64,000 nucleotides of DNA, taken from positions 240,001-304,000 of the forward strand of contig JAODUP010000082.1 in the NCBI GenBank assembly GCA_025642065.1. The letters run 5' to 3'. Under the pieces are notes generated by a model. The model made no database searches. It was not told the DNA's origin and worked only from the letters and a program-made list of their open reading frames with translations. Origin of the DNA: Paralvinella palmiformis. Lineage: Eukaryota; Annelida; Polychaeta; Terebellida; Alvinellidae. Positions within the stretch are counted from its first letter, which is position 1; every line of letters starts with the position of its first letter. The position numbers were made by a program, and so were the translations under genes. Below, piece after piece: positions 48,500 to 62,672 of this stretch.

Positions 48500-49080
48500 T
48501 TTTTTTTAGCTGTGTATAATAAGGCACAGGCACAGATAATCTCGAACCGTGAATTCAAACTCTGGACGTTTCTTCGGGGGCCTGAATCCAGAGTGGCGAC
48601 TTTTCTTGCTGAGACATGTGTAATGTCTCACCAGTCCCTAAGCCGCCAAGCAAAATCAAAATACGAATCACCTACAGTCGTGGAGTTTGGGTGTAGAACA
48701 CCCAAGTCAGATCACGGCAGTAGTGAGAATGTTTAGCTTAATTATCTAAGCAGCCCTATTTATAGCTATTTTTCAATTGCTGCATCTTTTTTCAAAGCAA
48801 TACTATATAAACTATATAACCCAATTGTTATGGTCTTCAAAGATCAGTTTTTACAACGGGCAGGCGTCACGAAGCGACTACTATTAAAACTATTTAGCTT
48901 AATTGCTATTAAAAGACTGACATCTAACTCAGTATGGACTCACTGAAGCGATTGAACTAAAATAAAAACAAAGTAGCAATACTGCGCAATGGATTATTAC
49001 TGGACTAGAACGAAATATCGTCTCAAACCTGAGCAAATACTATGATTTACTCGAACCTAACAACTAATCCTCATACGTTT
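48500..49080 (+). repeat. Dispersed TG-linked repeat, copy 2 (long)
   Basis: The first 97 bases match copy 1. Farther in, segments match copy 3: TATAGCTATTTT with CAAAGATCAGT, TATTAAAACT, GCTTAATTGCTATTAAAA and GTCTCAAACCTGA line up with equivalents at 50310-50540. No protein frame is visible. A CG-containing reading of 101 codons over the start passes through the GT tract and is an artefact. Class unknown: possibly the 3' or non-coding part of a larger transposon. Confidence 0.75.
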
Positions 49081-50092
49081 CCGTTCATCACTAAGGGAAC
49101 GTTCATTCACGCCTAATTTAGCGTCCCTAAGTATATGCAGTTAGGTGTGGTGGGATCTAAATTAAAGCGCCTATCCACTTGATCTATTTGACCCATGGTC
49201 GAGAACAGCGGATTTCAGGCAGATCTCCGATACTGCGAATGACACGTCGGGATTATAATAGCTATACATTTAACAAATTTCCTATATCAGTGTAATCTAA
49301 TTACTCATAATATGGGAAAAACTCTGTCCGCAGCTTAATACCCATGGAGATGCCTGCCGGAGTAACAAACGACTCCAGGAGTATAAATCCATCAAGCAGC
49401 ATTGTATGAATTAATAGGTCGTTTCGCCAGACCACATAAGAGGACAACAATATAGATTCTACATTATACATAACAAAGCTAATGAACTCAACATGTTTTA
49501 ATAACGACATAACTTTCTTACATTGGTGTAATAAGGAATCTGGATGGAAATAGATAAGATGTCTGGCACGGGCAATGTGCGTTTTAGGGTACATAGTAAG
49601 AGGCAACAGGCACAGAGCATCAACATATCTAAACCTCCTTCGAAACCTACCTCCATAAATCTAAATACAACTATACATACATTAATCTAAATATTAAATG
49701 TTCAATACCTCCACATATTGATAGATGTGTGCGTATGCCTAAGCATGTGTCTGGTCTACTCATCAGCCTGTGGGAACGAGCTAATTCGCTTTTCGTACGC
49801 GACAAATATGTCACGCCCACAGGAAAGCGGCTACCACAGCTCGCAGCAAACAACACGTGCGTGTGGTTCAATGGTGACTTGCTACATACATATCATAAAC
49901 TATTTTAACACCACAGTTTACATTCAACAGTAATTTTCTGTGGTCCAAAAGAAACCTGTATACAAAACATTTCGACACCTCAGATGCTGACCTCAGCTTT
50001 ATTCTGGGTTCGAATAACTGAATAAATCCTACCTATATGAACCGTGTATCAATACACGTCCGACTGGTCTGGCGTCGAAGTTCGTGTGTGTG
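49081..50092. other. Unique stretch without recognised gene
   Basis: A 101-codon minus frame at 49301-49606 is free of simple repeats but matches no family I know; I do not accept it. Nothing else recognised. Confidence 0.4.
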
Positions 50093-50560
50093 TTTTAGCA
50101 GCGTGGAATGGGGAACTGCCAGAAAGTATCTCGACTCGTGAATTCAAACTATTGACGATTCATCAGGGGACTCTAGAAGTATAAAACCAAAGTCATAACG
50201 CGTCAGTTGTAAGAATGTTTATTTAAATTTCTTCTTAAAATTTGAGGAACATTGACTGTCGCCTATTGGGCACAGCCATTATTTATGTTAAGCACCTAAA
50301 CAGCTCTAGTTATAGCTATTTTGAAGGCTTTATCTTTATTCATAGTAACTCTTTCCAAGCGTTATTCCTCAATTGTCAAAGATCAGTGTTTGCAATGGGT
50401 AGCTGTTATAGAGCAATTATTATTAAAACTGATAGATTAATCGCAATTAAAAAATCAACATCTGCTCTAAAGCAGACTGTCATAACGTCATATCCTCGAC
50501 GATATTAAAACTATATATTAATAGTTTCAAACCAGACCTGATCTACGCTATACGAACTTT
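50093..50560 (+). repeat. Dispersed TG-linked repeat, copy 3 (diverged)
   Basis: Begins TTTTAGCAGCGTG after a short GT run, and carries ATCTCGACTCGTGAATTCAAAC and TTCATCAGGGGACT, then the internal segments shared with copy 2. It is clearly more diverged than copies 1 and 2. Confidence 0.7.
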
Positions 50561-50713
50561 ATTCACAAATAGTACTAAAGCGAATTATATACACAACTAA
50601 AGCGTTATATAAAGCACACAAGCCACGTCAGCTGTGCCCAAATACCACCGTTCGAGATGTACCACGGTGTTTTTATACCTGAGTCAGGAGCGTACTGTGC
50701 CTGCTACTAGTAC

Positions 50714-53041
50714 TAGGGATGCGACGATCAAGGGGTTAGGTTTTCGGGGTTTTGCTCGGTTCGTTAACACCGGCCTTGTTTTCAATTTGAACCGACGAGT
50801 CATTTCCAGATTATTTTATCCGTGCTCATCACCGTAGGTGCACCAAACGATAAAAATGATCCTGCCCGTTTCCACTGAATTATTTCAAATAGATAGGGGG
50901 GACCGATAAAAACCCTCCTGAGGACGAAATTGACCTCGGATTTCGCCCATCTTTCCGTACTGCTCCTGGGTGGTGGAGGGGTTTCTCACCACTCAACATA
51001 GTGGTTTAGCAGCCTGGTCCGAACAAAACCAACCATCAATCGCGGTTCACGGTATTCGCGGTTTTAGTCGTTCGGTTCGATTCACGGTTTTTTTCAATTT
51101 GCAAACCGCGATTCATTTCAATTTTTTTTAATGGCACGTTGCTCTTCCGTAGTGCACTCGGAAAACGATGAGAGAACATCCCTGATTTCCGATGACCCAT
51201 GGGTTTTAGCCAATCACAGTGCTCGATTCCGCAACACTAGATATTGGGGATGGGCTATCCCAGATCAATCAAACCCTATCAGCATAGCAGGCCAAGAAAC
51301 GTTTCCCAGCAATTTGACTAAGCCTCAAAAATCGTATAAATCATTTGTTTGAAATCATTTCGGCCACCCGATGACAGAAACACCCGTGAGTGGAGGAGAA
51401 AAAAAAAGAACTAATGGTCTGCAGGATTTGTAGGATCGTAATATACGTCTGGAAATATTACGAACGTGATCGAGCATTTAAACAGACCCCCTCCCCCCCC
51501 ACACACACACACCCGGAATATTCGTCATCTTCGTTTTCGCTATCACGAGTTTCGGTTTCATCTACACGTCTATATGACAGTGACAGCGAGCCACTTTTCC
51601 ATCCCGTAGTCAGGGTAACAGAATTTGAACATGTTAAACAAAAGATGCCGTTCAACTCTCCGCTATCGACTGCCATCACAAGCCAAATCGGGAAATTCAT
51701 AGTGACAGATCTGAGACCATACACAGTGGTGAGATGAGGATTTAAAGAGCTCCTATAGGTTCAGGGGCCAAAGTATGAGGCATGCAATATAGGGCCTACA
51801 ACTTTCATGAGTTGCCAGTTAATTAAATTGAGCAAAGTGGTTAGGTACGGACCATTGGTAGTTAACCCGTATTAAATATTTTCTTTAATAACTTAATAAC
51901 TCACACTACACTGTCTACAATATCGGTTCTTTGGGAAGTGGAAATGGAAGTCTCCTCTTAAGTTCTTTATTTCATATAATGGGCTTAACTAATAACTAAA
52001 GCTAATTTTCTGGAGTATTTGTTATGTTTCTGTTATTTCTTTTGGCGAAAGTTAATACTTGTATCTACTGTACTAATATTCATGTGTCTAGACTTATTTT
52101 TGAATTTGCATTTTCACATCATTCAGCAAGAGACTACTTTATCTAGCAGTAATAAGGCTGCTCCTCCCCTGATGAGCCAGACATCTCTATCTGACTTTCC
52201 TATCATTCAGCCACTAGTTAGGCAGGAAGGTAGCTCCGAACTCATTTCTTTTCACGTGGAAGTAGAACTGGAACAACATATGTATGGGTGGAATCTGATT
52301 CAGGTGTTGATGAACCGAAGCCAAAGATGCATTAGAGGATTTATTTGACTCAGATGTTATGATGACAGGTGTTAGTGAGTCCACAACTCAATCATTACAC
52401 CACAAATAGACCATAAAATTGCCCTATACAGGAAGGAGATCCCCATTCCGCTGAAGGATTCTGCTACAGACTGGTGGAGGAAGAAATCCTCTCAATATCC
52501 TCTGCTGGGCAAACTGGCCCAGTTTTATCTCGCCATCTCTGGGACTTCAGTTCCACCCGAGGGGGTTTTCTCAACAGCAGGCGAGGTAGTCACAACACTC
52601 AAGATCAACCTCAAACCCAGTAATATGGATACGTTGGTCTTTCTGAACAAAAACTAAAATCTTAGTTCATGAAGTCATTTGAGATGATGGTCGTGTAGTT
52701 CAGATAATACCAAAAAGGTATTTTTGTTTTCTAGTTAAGACATGTTTTGTCATTTTTATCATAAATTCAGTTACAGTTATTCTACAAGTAGTTTAGATCT
52801 TATCAAAAAGGTATTTTTGTTATTCTAGTCGTATCGTTTGTTTTTATCATACATTCCTTTACAATTATTTTGCTATTTTTAATAAAAAATAAAGTTGTTG
52901 CTTTAGACTTTTTAAAATTAGTTTATTGAAATGTATGTGTGGTCACCGGCATGCTTGAGTAAAGTATCGTGAATAAATCGAACCGTGGACTAAATATCGA
53001 AAATCGAATCGAAAATCGAGAAATCGAAACGTCCCATCCCT
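50714..53041 (+). mobile_element. hAT-superfamily DNA transposon remnant
   Basis: Encloses a broken BED-finger hAT transposase. The left edge reads TAGGGATGCGACGATC. The right edge, on the complementary strand, reads AGGGATGGGACGTTTCGATT, a short imperfect inverted repeat in the style of hAT CAGGG termini. Subterminal GGTTCGATT/ACGGTTCGATT words recur inside both ends. No clear 8-bp target duplication remains. At about 2.3 kb it is shorter than intact hAT elements, which fits the missing middle of the transposase. Confidence 0.75.
51131..52657 (+). pseudogene. ZBED-type hAT transposase pseudogene
   Basis: Parts occur in order. A BED zinc-finger start reads KSFV*NHFGHP (a TGG-to-TGA change at the conserved Trp) near 51337-51375. 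After a frameshift, ELMVCRICRIVI carries the BED CxxC. PFNSPLSTAITSQIGKFIV and TDLRPYTVV (51650-51730) match the hAT N-terminal region, and the frame then breaks (R*GFKELL). After a large gap, ATDWWRKKSSQYPLLGKLAQ and AISGTSVPPEGVFSTAGEVV (52468-52600), ending LKPSNMDTLVFLNKN and TAA at 52655, are the hAT C-terminal dimerisation domain. Most of the central catalytic domain is missing or unrecognisable. In this family the protein cuts and reinserts the element in the nucleus; this copy cannot encode a working enzyme. Confidence 0.9.
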
Positions 53042-53469
53042 CCCTACGGTATCCCTCAAAAGGACGCAAATAGGGCACGGAATATGAGAACTGCAGATCA
53101 ACAGATTTCATAGACTGCGTGAACCTGAAAATAGAACTTCTAAACGACAGCATAATATATTTTGTGATATTTACTGGAGGGTCAAATACCCCATAAATAT
53201 ACAAATATAACGACTACGATGACTTACTCGTCGCTAACCCTTTATGGCATTAAATATTGCAAGTAGAATGAAATAAAATATTTTTTAAGGATAAAAGAAG
53301 ACACGAACTTTAATATCTGCATCGGGCAATGCAGCTTGGTATAAGGAACTTGCACACGGGCGCGCGCGCACGTGTGTGTTCGTGTAATACACATAATGCA
53401 AGCGATGTCATCAAGATATCATCAATACTGAAATGTTAGCTGATTCACTGATAATCTGACTGACCCAAA
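53042..53469. other. Non-coding stretch
   Basis: No supported gene. A short CG-alternating tract lies at 53356-53380. Confidence 0.5.
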
Positions 53470-53540
53470 TTTATTTCAACGTTTTACTAACAATTTATAA
53501 ATCAATCAGTGACAATGTGCCTTAATATATGTATGTATTT
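53470..53540 (+). pseudogene. LINE ORF2 scrap
   Basis: In one frame it reads VLLTIYKSISDNVP*Y, equivalent to VLLITYKSINDMAHEYLC at 63933-63986. This is the conserved segment after the RT domain in many CR1/L2-type LINEs. Only about 70 bases survive. Confidence 0.5.
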
Positions 53541-53562
53541 TTATTCATCGTAAGGTTATCAT

Positions 53563-53564
53563 TG

Positions 53565-53605
<41 letters not shown>
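53563..53605. repeat. TTA trinucleotide microsatellite
   Basis: About 14 ATT units. Confidence 0.95.
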
Positions 53606-53607
<2 letters not shown>

Positions 53608-54263
53608 TACAGACTGGGTGAATCGCTTCATTTACTGATTGACACGATAAAGGCAATGACAGATGGACTGACACACCCACTCATCAGAACCCTCCCCCCC
53701 CCCGGAAGACTAACACACTCTACTCAATATCAATATCAGAGTGATTTCAAATCATTTATCTAGTATAACTCCTATAAACCAGCAATTGTCATTCAGCAAA
53801 TTAATGTATGCGTGATGTTTCCAAAGGAACGTAATGATTTGGTTTATTTATTATTATTTGGATCAAAAGGTGCCACGTTTTAGAAATTATTCAAACTTAG
53901 AACATGAAACAGAATTATTCTATTCTGTCTAAAGTCTCCATTAATTTTCGTGTATTAGCGCCACTTTATTGTCAAAATATCTGAGTTATTTTATCGAAAT
54001 TATTAGGTCATGAAACACCCAGCAGTGCATTATTAGTTAAGAAATGGCGATGCTGGAATTATATCAGATAAAGGTACATACGAGTGATGCACTTTACTTG
54101 TAATGAATAAATGTATCAGTGTATCAGATACGCACGCGCACGCGCGCGTGCACGCGCACACACACACATGGTTGTATGTAGTAACAACAATATAGATTTA
54201 AGAAAGCACCTTGACTAAACGTCGCCATTAAAAGACGCTGTACAAACACCCCAAAACAAAAGC
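53606..54263. other. Non-coding stretch
   Basis: No supported gene. It has a C-run near 53693 and a CG/CA alternating tract at 54129-54168. Confidence 0.5.
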
Positions 54264-54360
<97 letters not shown>

Positions 54361-54361
54361 C

Positions 54362-54419
<58 letters not shown>
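54264..54419. repeat. TA array with GT islands
   Basis: Three TA blocks separated by GTGT and GTGTGTGCGTG islands. Confidence 0.96.
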
Positions 54420-55037
<618 letters not shown>

Positions 55038-55145
55038 GGGGGGTCTGCTATAGAAACAGAAATGATCATTTTATTTCCCAGTTGAGACCATATTGCAAAA
55101 CAGTTATTGATATTTAAATTATGATTTTATTCAATCGTGCATTTA

Positions 55146-55250
55146 CTCAGACAGACAGACATACACGTGCGCGCACATACATACATATACACACATACGC
55201 ACGCACACGCACACACACACACAGATAGACAGACTGACTGACTGACTGGC
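55146..55250. repeat. CAGA, CA and CTGA degenerate region
   Basis: Short mixed tracts: CAGACAGA, ACATAC, CACG and CTGACTGA. The CTGA block uses the same motif as the large array at 39.6 kb. Confidence 0.85.
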
Positions 55251-55479
55251 TGACTAAACGATGCACGGCTGTCCAAATACTGCATGGTAACATATGTTGT
55301 TATGTATAAGTACAGTTTATTTTCGACTGGTAATGAATGACACATGCTGAATACAATATTGATAAATATGCAAATGATGTTGGCCAAGCAATATGCGTTT
55401 GTTCTTTTGTATTATAAATGCGCGGTTGTATGTTAATGTTGTAGTGCAGTGCATGGTGGAGCATTATTTGTAATTTCTG

Positions 55480-55480
<1 letters not shown>

Positions 55481-55531
<51 letters not shown>

Positions 55532-55533
55532 CG

Positions 55534-55626
<93 letters not shown>
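55481..55626. repeat. TA array with GT islands
   Basis: Three TA blocks of about 18-22 units separated by GTGTGTGTGTGCGTGTTT and GTGT. It is the last large microsatellite before the Arf gene. Confidence 0.96.
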
Positions 55627-55629
<3 letters not shown>

Positions 55630-56234
55630 TTGGAACTCCTTATAGTGTGAAAGATGGGGGTAAAATTGTACGCAGCCAGACTGATTTTCTTAATTAAAGA
55701 CAAACATTTAACAATACCAGGCGTGGTTCTCCGGCATCATAACGACTCCTTTAAAGCTTCAATTTAACTATCATAAAGTAAGAATAATGTTTAGAAAGAT
55801 GACTCAACTTATGGAAACTAATATGTGACATATTCTTATAATTCTGTTGTATATGTGTTGTTTAATAATTTCATGTTTTTATCTTGACTTTATAAAATAA
55901 TTTATTATAAACTTACAAGAATATTATTGTAATTGATCTATATAGGCTTAACTAATATTAGTGCATATGATATTATTTTAATGCTTTAATTAGTGTAATG
56001 AACAATACCATTTTAGGTTTACTGACGTGAAGGCCTAAACTTTTTATTTGACGAATTCATATGCTCCTGAAAAAAATTTAAAAATTGATTAACATTTAGC
56101 TATGAATAGTATTATATTATTTCCCATTTGTAATTAAATCAACCATATCGATATCCTTCGTTTAGCATTCTATTTAACTATTTGCAATAACGCATGACTC
56201 ATGTCGTATAATCAGTATGAGATACCGTAGTCTT

Positions 56235-56343
56235 GTCACGTGACACTATTACCTCATTCCTATTGGTTAGCTGTGACGTGGCATGTGTTACGAAGGATTT
56301 TCCACGTCCGCCATATTTGTGTTGGTGACTTAGGGAATTTCAG
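56235..56343 (+). promoter_or_regulatory. TATA-less promoter of the Arf gene
   Basis: Within 85 bases there is an E-box palindrome GTCACGTGAC (56235-56244), an inverted CCAAT box (ATTGGTTAG, from 56262), a CRE-like TGACGTGG (56274-56281) and a YY1-type CCGCCATATTT (56308-56318). This set is typical of animal housekeeping promoters. YY1 sites often sit at or just after the start site, so transcription probably begins near 56300-56330. No TATA box is seen. Factor names follow consensus motifs only. Confidence 0.6.
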
Positions 56344-56413
56344 GTGAGAAATCGTCGATTAAAAGCACTTTGTCGTTCGTAATCCACACATTTATCGCCT
56401 ACAGGAGAAACAG
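56320..56413 (+). other. Arf non-coding first exon with two possible donors
   Basis: Two donor-like sites follow the promoter: CAG|GTGAGA with GT at 56344 and ACAG|GTAAGA with GT at 56414. Either would splice to the acceptor at 59758. There is no ATG-led reading frame of note, so the exon is 5'UTR. The start position is estimated from the YY1 site. Confidence 0.5.
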
Positions 56414-59400
56414 GTAAGATCTAGTGACCTCTACGTTCCTGATTGTACATATTAGTTGACGAATTTTGTCGAAATGAGATAAGTTAAACTAATGTGAAGG
56501 AGCCGGGCGAATATGATTTTGGAGAGGACGGGCGGTGTAGCGTCAAGTTTGATAACCATTTCTGTTCTAATACTTCATAACAGTGATTGAAATGACGAGT
56601 TGGAAGGTCGCTGAATGGGTTTATTTGTAAGGTGATGTGTGTGTCAAAAGGGATGCCTCTTTAACGCCTTAGAACGGATTATTTCCAGTTTGGATTGAGC
56701 AGGACCTGCAGGTTGAATTTAGACTAGATCTGAGCCAGTTTTACAAGTACTGAAGTAGACTACACTATTTTCATTATTGATTGGGGCGTTGAAACTGTTC
56801 ACCATTTGATCTGAATTTGGTGTTAATTTTGAATGACACATTCCTCACTGCCCCGATACCCTGCACGATACGTGAAATCTTGCCGAGTTTCGACCACTTT
56901 TTAATTATGTAGGGTTTAAATATTTTAATTACTGTTTATTTTGATACCGGTAACATAAGGTTTAGGCCCCATGGGTATAGGAAATGTATGGAGACTTGGA
57001 ATTTCCGCTAACAATCTGATTAAAATTGCAGAATCAGCATTCTGAAGTGGTAAGGCCCTTTTTTGTTGTGTCACATTAGAAATACCAAACTGTGCATTCC
57101 ATGTTTAGCCTGAGCGTTTATAGGTCAACATTACAGAAGTACTGCTGCCAGCTTGTGGCATAACCCACTGCAGGTGGGTGCTTGTTGGTTGCCCCTTATT
57201 AACGTTCACACTTTTCTTGATCATTGTCAGCATATTATAATTAGGTTGGTTGTTCCCCTGGATATGATTGGCTCACTCAAAATCAGTGTTGCTATGACAA
57301 AACGATTGTCATCATCATATGAGTCATAATTAAAACCTGTGTTTCACGATTGAGGTTAATTACTGAACAATTATTCAGTCAAGAGTCTATGAAAAGTTAC
57401 CCTTTCCATGCCTTAACTGTAAACCTGAATCCCGGGCTGTCGCTTAATCAGTCTCTATGTTGGAGTGGTTGTGAAACCTCCTCCCCCACCACTCACAGGG
57501 GAGCAGTACAGAAAGATGGGAGTCGAAATACCCTGTGAGTAGTCACTGCCAGAGTGTTTTTAACGTCCCCCTTTGTTTTAAATAATTCAGCTTGTTTATC
57601 CACCCACGATGTTGTGAGCCGAGAAATTAATCCCTGGAAGAGTTTCGACCTCTTGCAGGGTTCGAACCTGTAACCGTTGGCACCAAGTGCCGGGTGCTTA
57701 ACCGCTAGGCCACTGGAGCTCACTAGAGTTAATCTGGTGTGACACCATGGTCGAATATAGTTCACCAGCTTATAGGGTTGATTGGAAAAGGCTGTATTAA
57801 TTTATTTTAAACCTTTTTATAACCATAAACTGGTTTAGTTTTTGGTTTAACATGGATTCCATGGTTATTTAGTAGTTATGATTTAGTTGACTGCTCCAGT
57901 AGTCTATGATGTGACATTCTGGGAGAGTCAAAACCACTATTCTTAGCAGAGAGAGTGGGTACCTACAGTAATACATACCTATGTAGGTTTGTCTTTCAAA
58001 TCACTACCTTAAAAAGTTAAATATGTGTTGAAATCCAACTATTTGCTTGTTCAAATTACTTCATTTGCATTAGTAGACCATATGCTTGTACATTAAAAAA
58101 TATTAAATATTTTATGCACTAATTCTTAAATAGGCATTGCTATGTTGTTTAATATAGGGTCAGAATCTGTCACACCGCTAGATATAATTGTATCATCATC
58201 CTTGTGGATCTTAATATTGTATCCTACTTTTGGGTTTAGAAAAGATCTACATTTTATATGACCTATGTCCTGGTTGATAATTGAAGAAGTTTCTGCAATC
58301 ATGTTTTGTCATTTGTGTTCGTTCCTCATATTTGGCAATGTAAGACGCCAGCTCCTGATTGGCTCAGATAGTTCCCATTTTGGTGACATAGCTTTCATTA
58401 AGAAAGTGACTCCATCAGTGATCCTACCTGTTTCCATCCATGATTATCGTCCAAAAGTCTCGCTATGTCTGCCATACAGCATAATATTTTCCCAGTTTCT
58501 CCTGAGCATTATACACCTAAACTAGATTTTTTTGTTAAAAAGGGCTGCACGTTAGACACAAATGCATGCAATACATTGAAGAATACAGTAAATATTTTGT
58601 CAGACAGTTCCGATTTGAAAATTGACTAACTCTACCCCGATTGTCTTTCCACCAGGAGACTGTTTTCTACGTAAAAGAATTTGTGTAGCAGAAGATAGCA
58701 AATATTTTATATCCACGGTCAAATTTATAGTGTTTTATTAACCATTATTTTAATGGCGATACTTATAATATATAAATGAATTATTGGTTATAGTGACTTG
58801 TAAATATGTTAGTTATTAACCCCTTGTATGTTTTTTGTGCTTATTGGACTGGATTTTTATGTTCTGTTATTCTGTTTGTTTTGATTATTTGTTGATGTTC
58901 CAACACAGGACAGCTTGTGTCTTTTGCATGCTACTAGTAATTATTATGCGCTACAGATTTTCATGAATGATCATTACTTACTAACTGTGATCCATGTGCT
59001 GTAATGATGATTTGTGAAAGTCCGTAGTGATAGTTATCACCCATTTTATAAATAGATTATGTTAGTGTTACTTTCGTCATTCGGTAACGACACATGGAAT
59101 TTGTTGTCGTACCTATAATTTTTGCCGCAGTAGTATTTGGCACTTGCTTTCCTGGGTTGGATTTCATAGTCCAGATGTAACAGCCAATAATGAAGGCTTG
59201 TTTCAGTGACATCAGTTTTCATTCCAGAAGTCCAAGTTATTTTTTAGACGGCTGTTTTTTTGTCTAGTTTACTCTGGATATATTTTTTCTGTGAAACGTC
59301 AGTAGTTTTTCTTGGGACGTCTTTATTGGTGCACTTTTCCAAACATCGAACCTACATGGTGGATACTGAGGAAGTCTAGCCAAAGGAAAGTTTGTGCCAA

Positions 59401-59758
59401 TTTTGTTCTCTATATGTAGATATCAGTTCAGGTTAATCTGTACTGTGGAATAAGTGTGGCTAGATTAATACTATATGAAGTCTCGTTCATACAATTGTTT
59501 TATTTAAATAATGTTAACTTTTAAATGTAAATTTTTTCACGTTCATATGTTAAATATGTTGTCTGTAATGTTAAATTCATATTGTGAGTGTTGCAGTTTG
59601 GTGTTGGTAATGTAACTGGAAGTTATGACTTGGTAGGAATTGTTTTCTATTGAATTAATAGTGTCACTGCATCAAGTAAATGTATATTTATGATGTAGTC
59701 ATCAATATTGAGGCCATTTTATAAAGTTGGTTCAAGTAAACCCAATCTTTTATTTCAG
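56414..59758 (+). other. Arf 5'UTR intron
   Basis: A 3.3-kb intron from GTAAGA at 56414 to TTTATTTCAG at 59758. It contains a family B SINE and otherwise unique AT-rich, CpG-poor sequence without microsatellites. Small frames inside it, such as 58265-58525, have no recognisable domain. Confidence 0.65.
57428..57724 (-). mobile_element. SINE family B, copy 2, in the Arf intron
   Basis: On the minus strand it starts GTGAGCTCCAGTGGCCTAGC with B box AGGTTCGAACCCTG, and the same body as the copy at 44501-44832, ending CGACAGCCCGGGATT. It is inserted antisense to the gene. No target duplication was evident. Confidence 0.88.
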
Positions 59759-59792
59759 TGTTGTTGCTTGAGAAGAGTGGCTTTAGTTATAA

Positions 59793-60765
<973 letters not shown>

Positions 60766-60935
60766 TGATGGTGGCAGGTTTTGTGGACCTTTATGTCGTT
60801 TGATGGATTGGTGGCCTGATAATATAGCACACTGCTGTAAAAGTTACTGTTTTCATTCTAACCAGCTTCATACAATATGTTGACTTTTTATAATGCCAAA
60901 TTACTTGGTTTCTGAATATCTGAATTCACCTTTGA

Positions 60936-61592
60936 AGGAATTGTTCACCTTGATTTCAGATTTTCAGAACTAATACAGTATGTTCACATAAATTGTAAAA
61001 TGATGTCAAAATATGAATATTAAGTGGAAAGTGCTGGTGTATCAACTTTACGTTGTCTGTGGGAGCTGCCATTTTGATGCCAGACACAGACTGGATGCTC
61101 CTGAAGCCTGAGATCACTGAGCTCAAGCTGTTTGTATGACCTGTTTATAACAGGTATCAGTTAAGCATATAATTTTGGAACAAAATTAAAGTATGATTGT
61201 TCAAAAAAAGAAGCATATGCTATTGAAACTGAATAATGCAATTCTTTATTAAACGTTAATTGTACTCTTGTAACATGAAACACCTACAAAGCTGTTGGAT
61301 TGATGTGAATGAACCAACACAGCATCTTTTAGTAGTAATTATTACGTTAAGCACAGTGTGGGTAATGTCACACAGATGGCTATGCCAGAGCTTCTGTGAA
61401 TGGATAATGATGGTTAAATGATCCTTGTGCTAGTTGATCTCAGAGAGAGAGCACATGACTTTGTAGTCATAAATGTCTCCCTTCAGTTGATCCTGATTTA
61501 AGTGATGGGTCATCAACATTACTGAGGAATTTTGGGTTACTTTTGTAAGCATTACAGTTTTAAGTAATATTATTTGAAAGTGAACTGTTCCT
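60936..61592. mobile_element. MITE-like element with TTAA-type ends
   Basis: The left end AGGAATTGTTCACCTT and the right end (complementary strand) AGGAACAGTTCACTTT form an inverted repeat. The right flank is TTAA (61593-61596) and the left flank TTGA (60932-60935), compatible with a TTAA target duplication with one change. TTAAAGG..AGTTCAC termini are common in animal non-autonomous elements with TTAA targets. It has no coding capacity. Confidence 0.5.
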
Positions 61593-62298
61593 TTAAGTCG
61601 GTTAATATGTGTATAATATACTGTTGGGGGGGGGGTTGTATGAATGACTGGCTGCTATCTCAGGAAACCTTTTATTTATATCACAGCTGTATCAGTTTAG
61701 TACATGTACATAGTTAGGTACTGATGTTGAACAATGCTGAGTCTTCAGCTGGTGTTTCTTTGCCTTTTCAAATCACTTGTTTTGCATTACAAAAAGGTGA
61801 TGTGCAAAGTTTATTTTGCATGACATCATGATGACGACAGTTGGTGTGTATTTTTTTCCATGGCCATTTCATACACTGTAGGTGATTTGCACAATTAAAA
61901 TGTTGTTAGTTACTGTTTTATTTATTGTGGTAAATCAGAAAGCTGTATTGTGTGCCTAACAGATAGATGAAAGCTAACTCAGCATTTTGTTGTGAAACAT
62001 ATTAGGATGTTCTAGGGCAGAGTTTGAAAACCAACTCATGATGGTTGCTAGTCCTCACGTCCATTGTTTTGCTTTGGCGATCTGTAATTTAGCTTATTCA
62101 TATTAAGCTAAAGATCTGTTACATTGGCCTACATTATATGCCTAATCTGATCTACAATCATGTTCGGTATTTGATAAGCAGTACCATTTCAAATCATATT
62201 GTGTATCTAATGAAATCTCTTCCCAGAGTAAACAATAAGAATTTGGTTTTGTGTGATACACAGGTGTGATGTACCTTTTGGTGTCTTATAAAACACTG

Positions 62299-62672
62299 GG
62301 TTCCCACGCAACCTGGAAAATAACAAAATAATTTTCCAGGTTTTGGAAATGTCCTTGAATTTTACGAAATTAGGAAATGTTCTGGCGGAAAATATCTGTA
62401 GAAGAAAAGTTTGATTATGGAGGAAAAAGAGTACCTGTACATAATCTTGATATTTCATGTTAGTTAAAATTTAAATAAAAGTGGATAAATCAGACAGCTA
62501 GAAGGGGTGAGGAGGAGACTATCATAAAAATGTCAATAATCAATCATACATTGAATAAATATCATATCCTTTTTCGTATGAATCTTGATTTATTACCTTT
62601 AAATCTACTTCAACCTGGAAAATAGTACTTTTGTCCTGGAAAATAATATTTCCTTGGCTGTGGGAACCATGG
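62299..62672. mobile_element. MITE-like element with 8-bp target duplication
   Basis: The left end GGTTCCCACGCAACCTGG and the right end (complementary strand) CCATGGTTCCCACAGCC form an imperfect inverted repeat. The identical octamer AAACACTG flanks the element at 62291-62298 and 62673-62680. An 8-bp duplication plus GGTTCCCA-like termini suggests the hAT superfamily. Inner copies of CCTGGAAAAT occur near both ends, including a local palindrome at 62311-62341. It is 374 bp with no transposase, so non-autonomous. Confidence 0.65.

Noticed and set aside
50242..50508. 88-codon frame inside dispersed repeat copy 3
   Set aside because: The equivalent region of copy 2 does not keep the frame, so it is unlikely to be coding.
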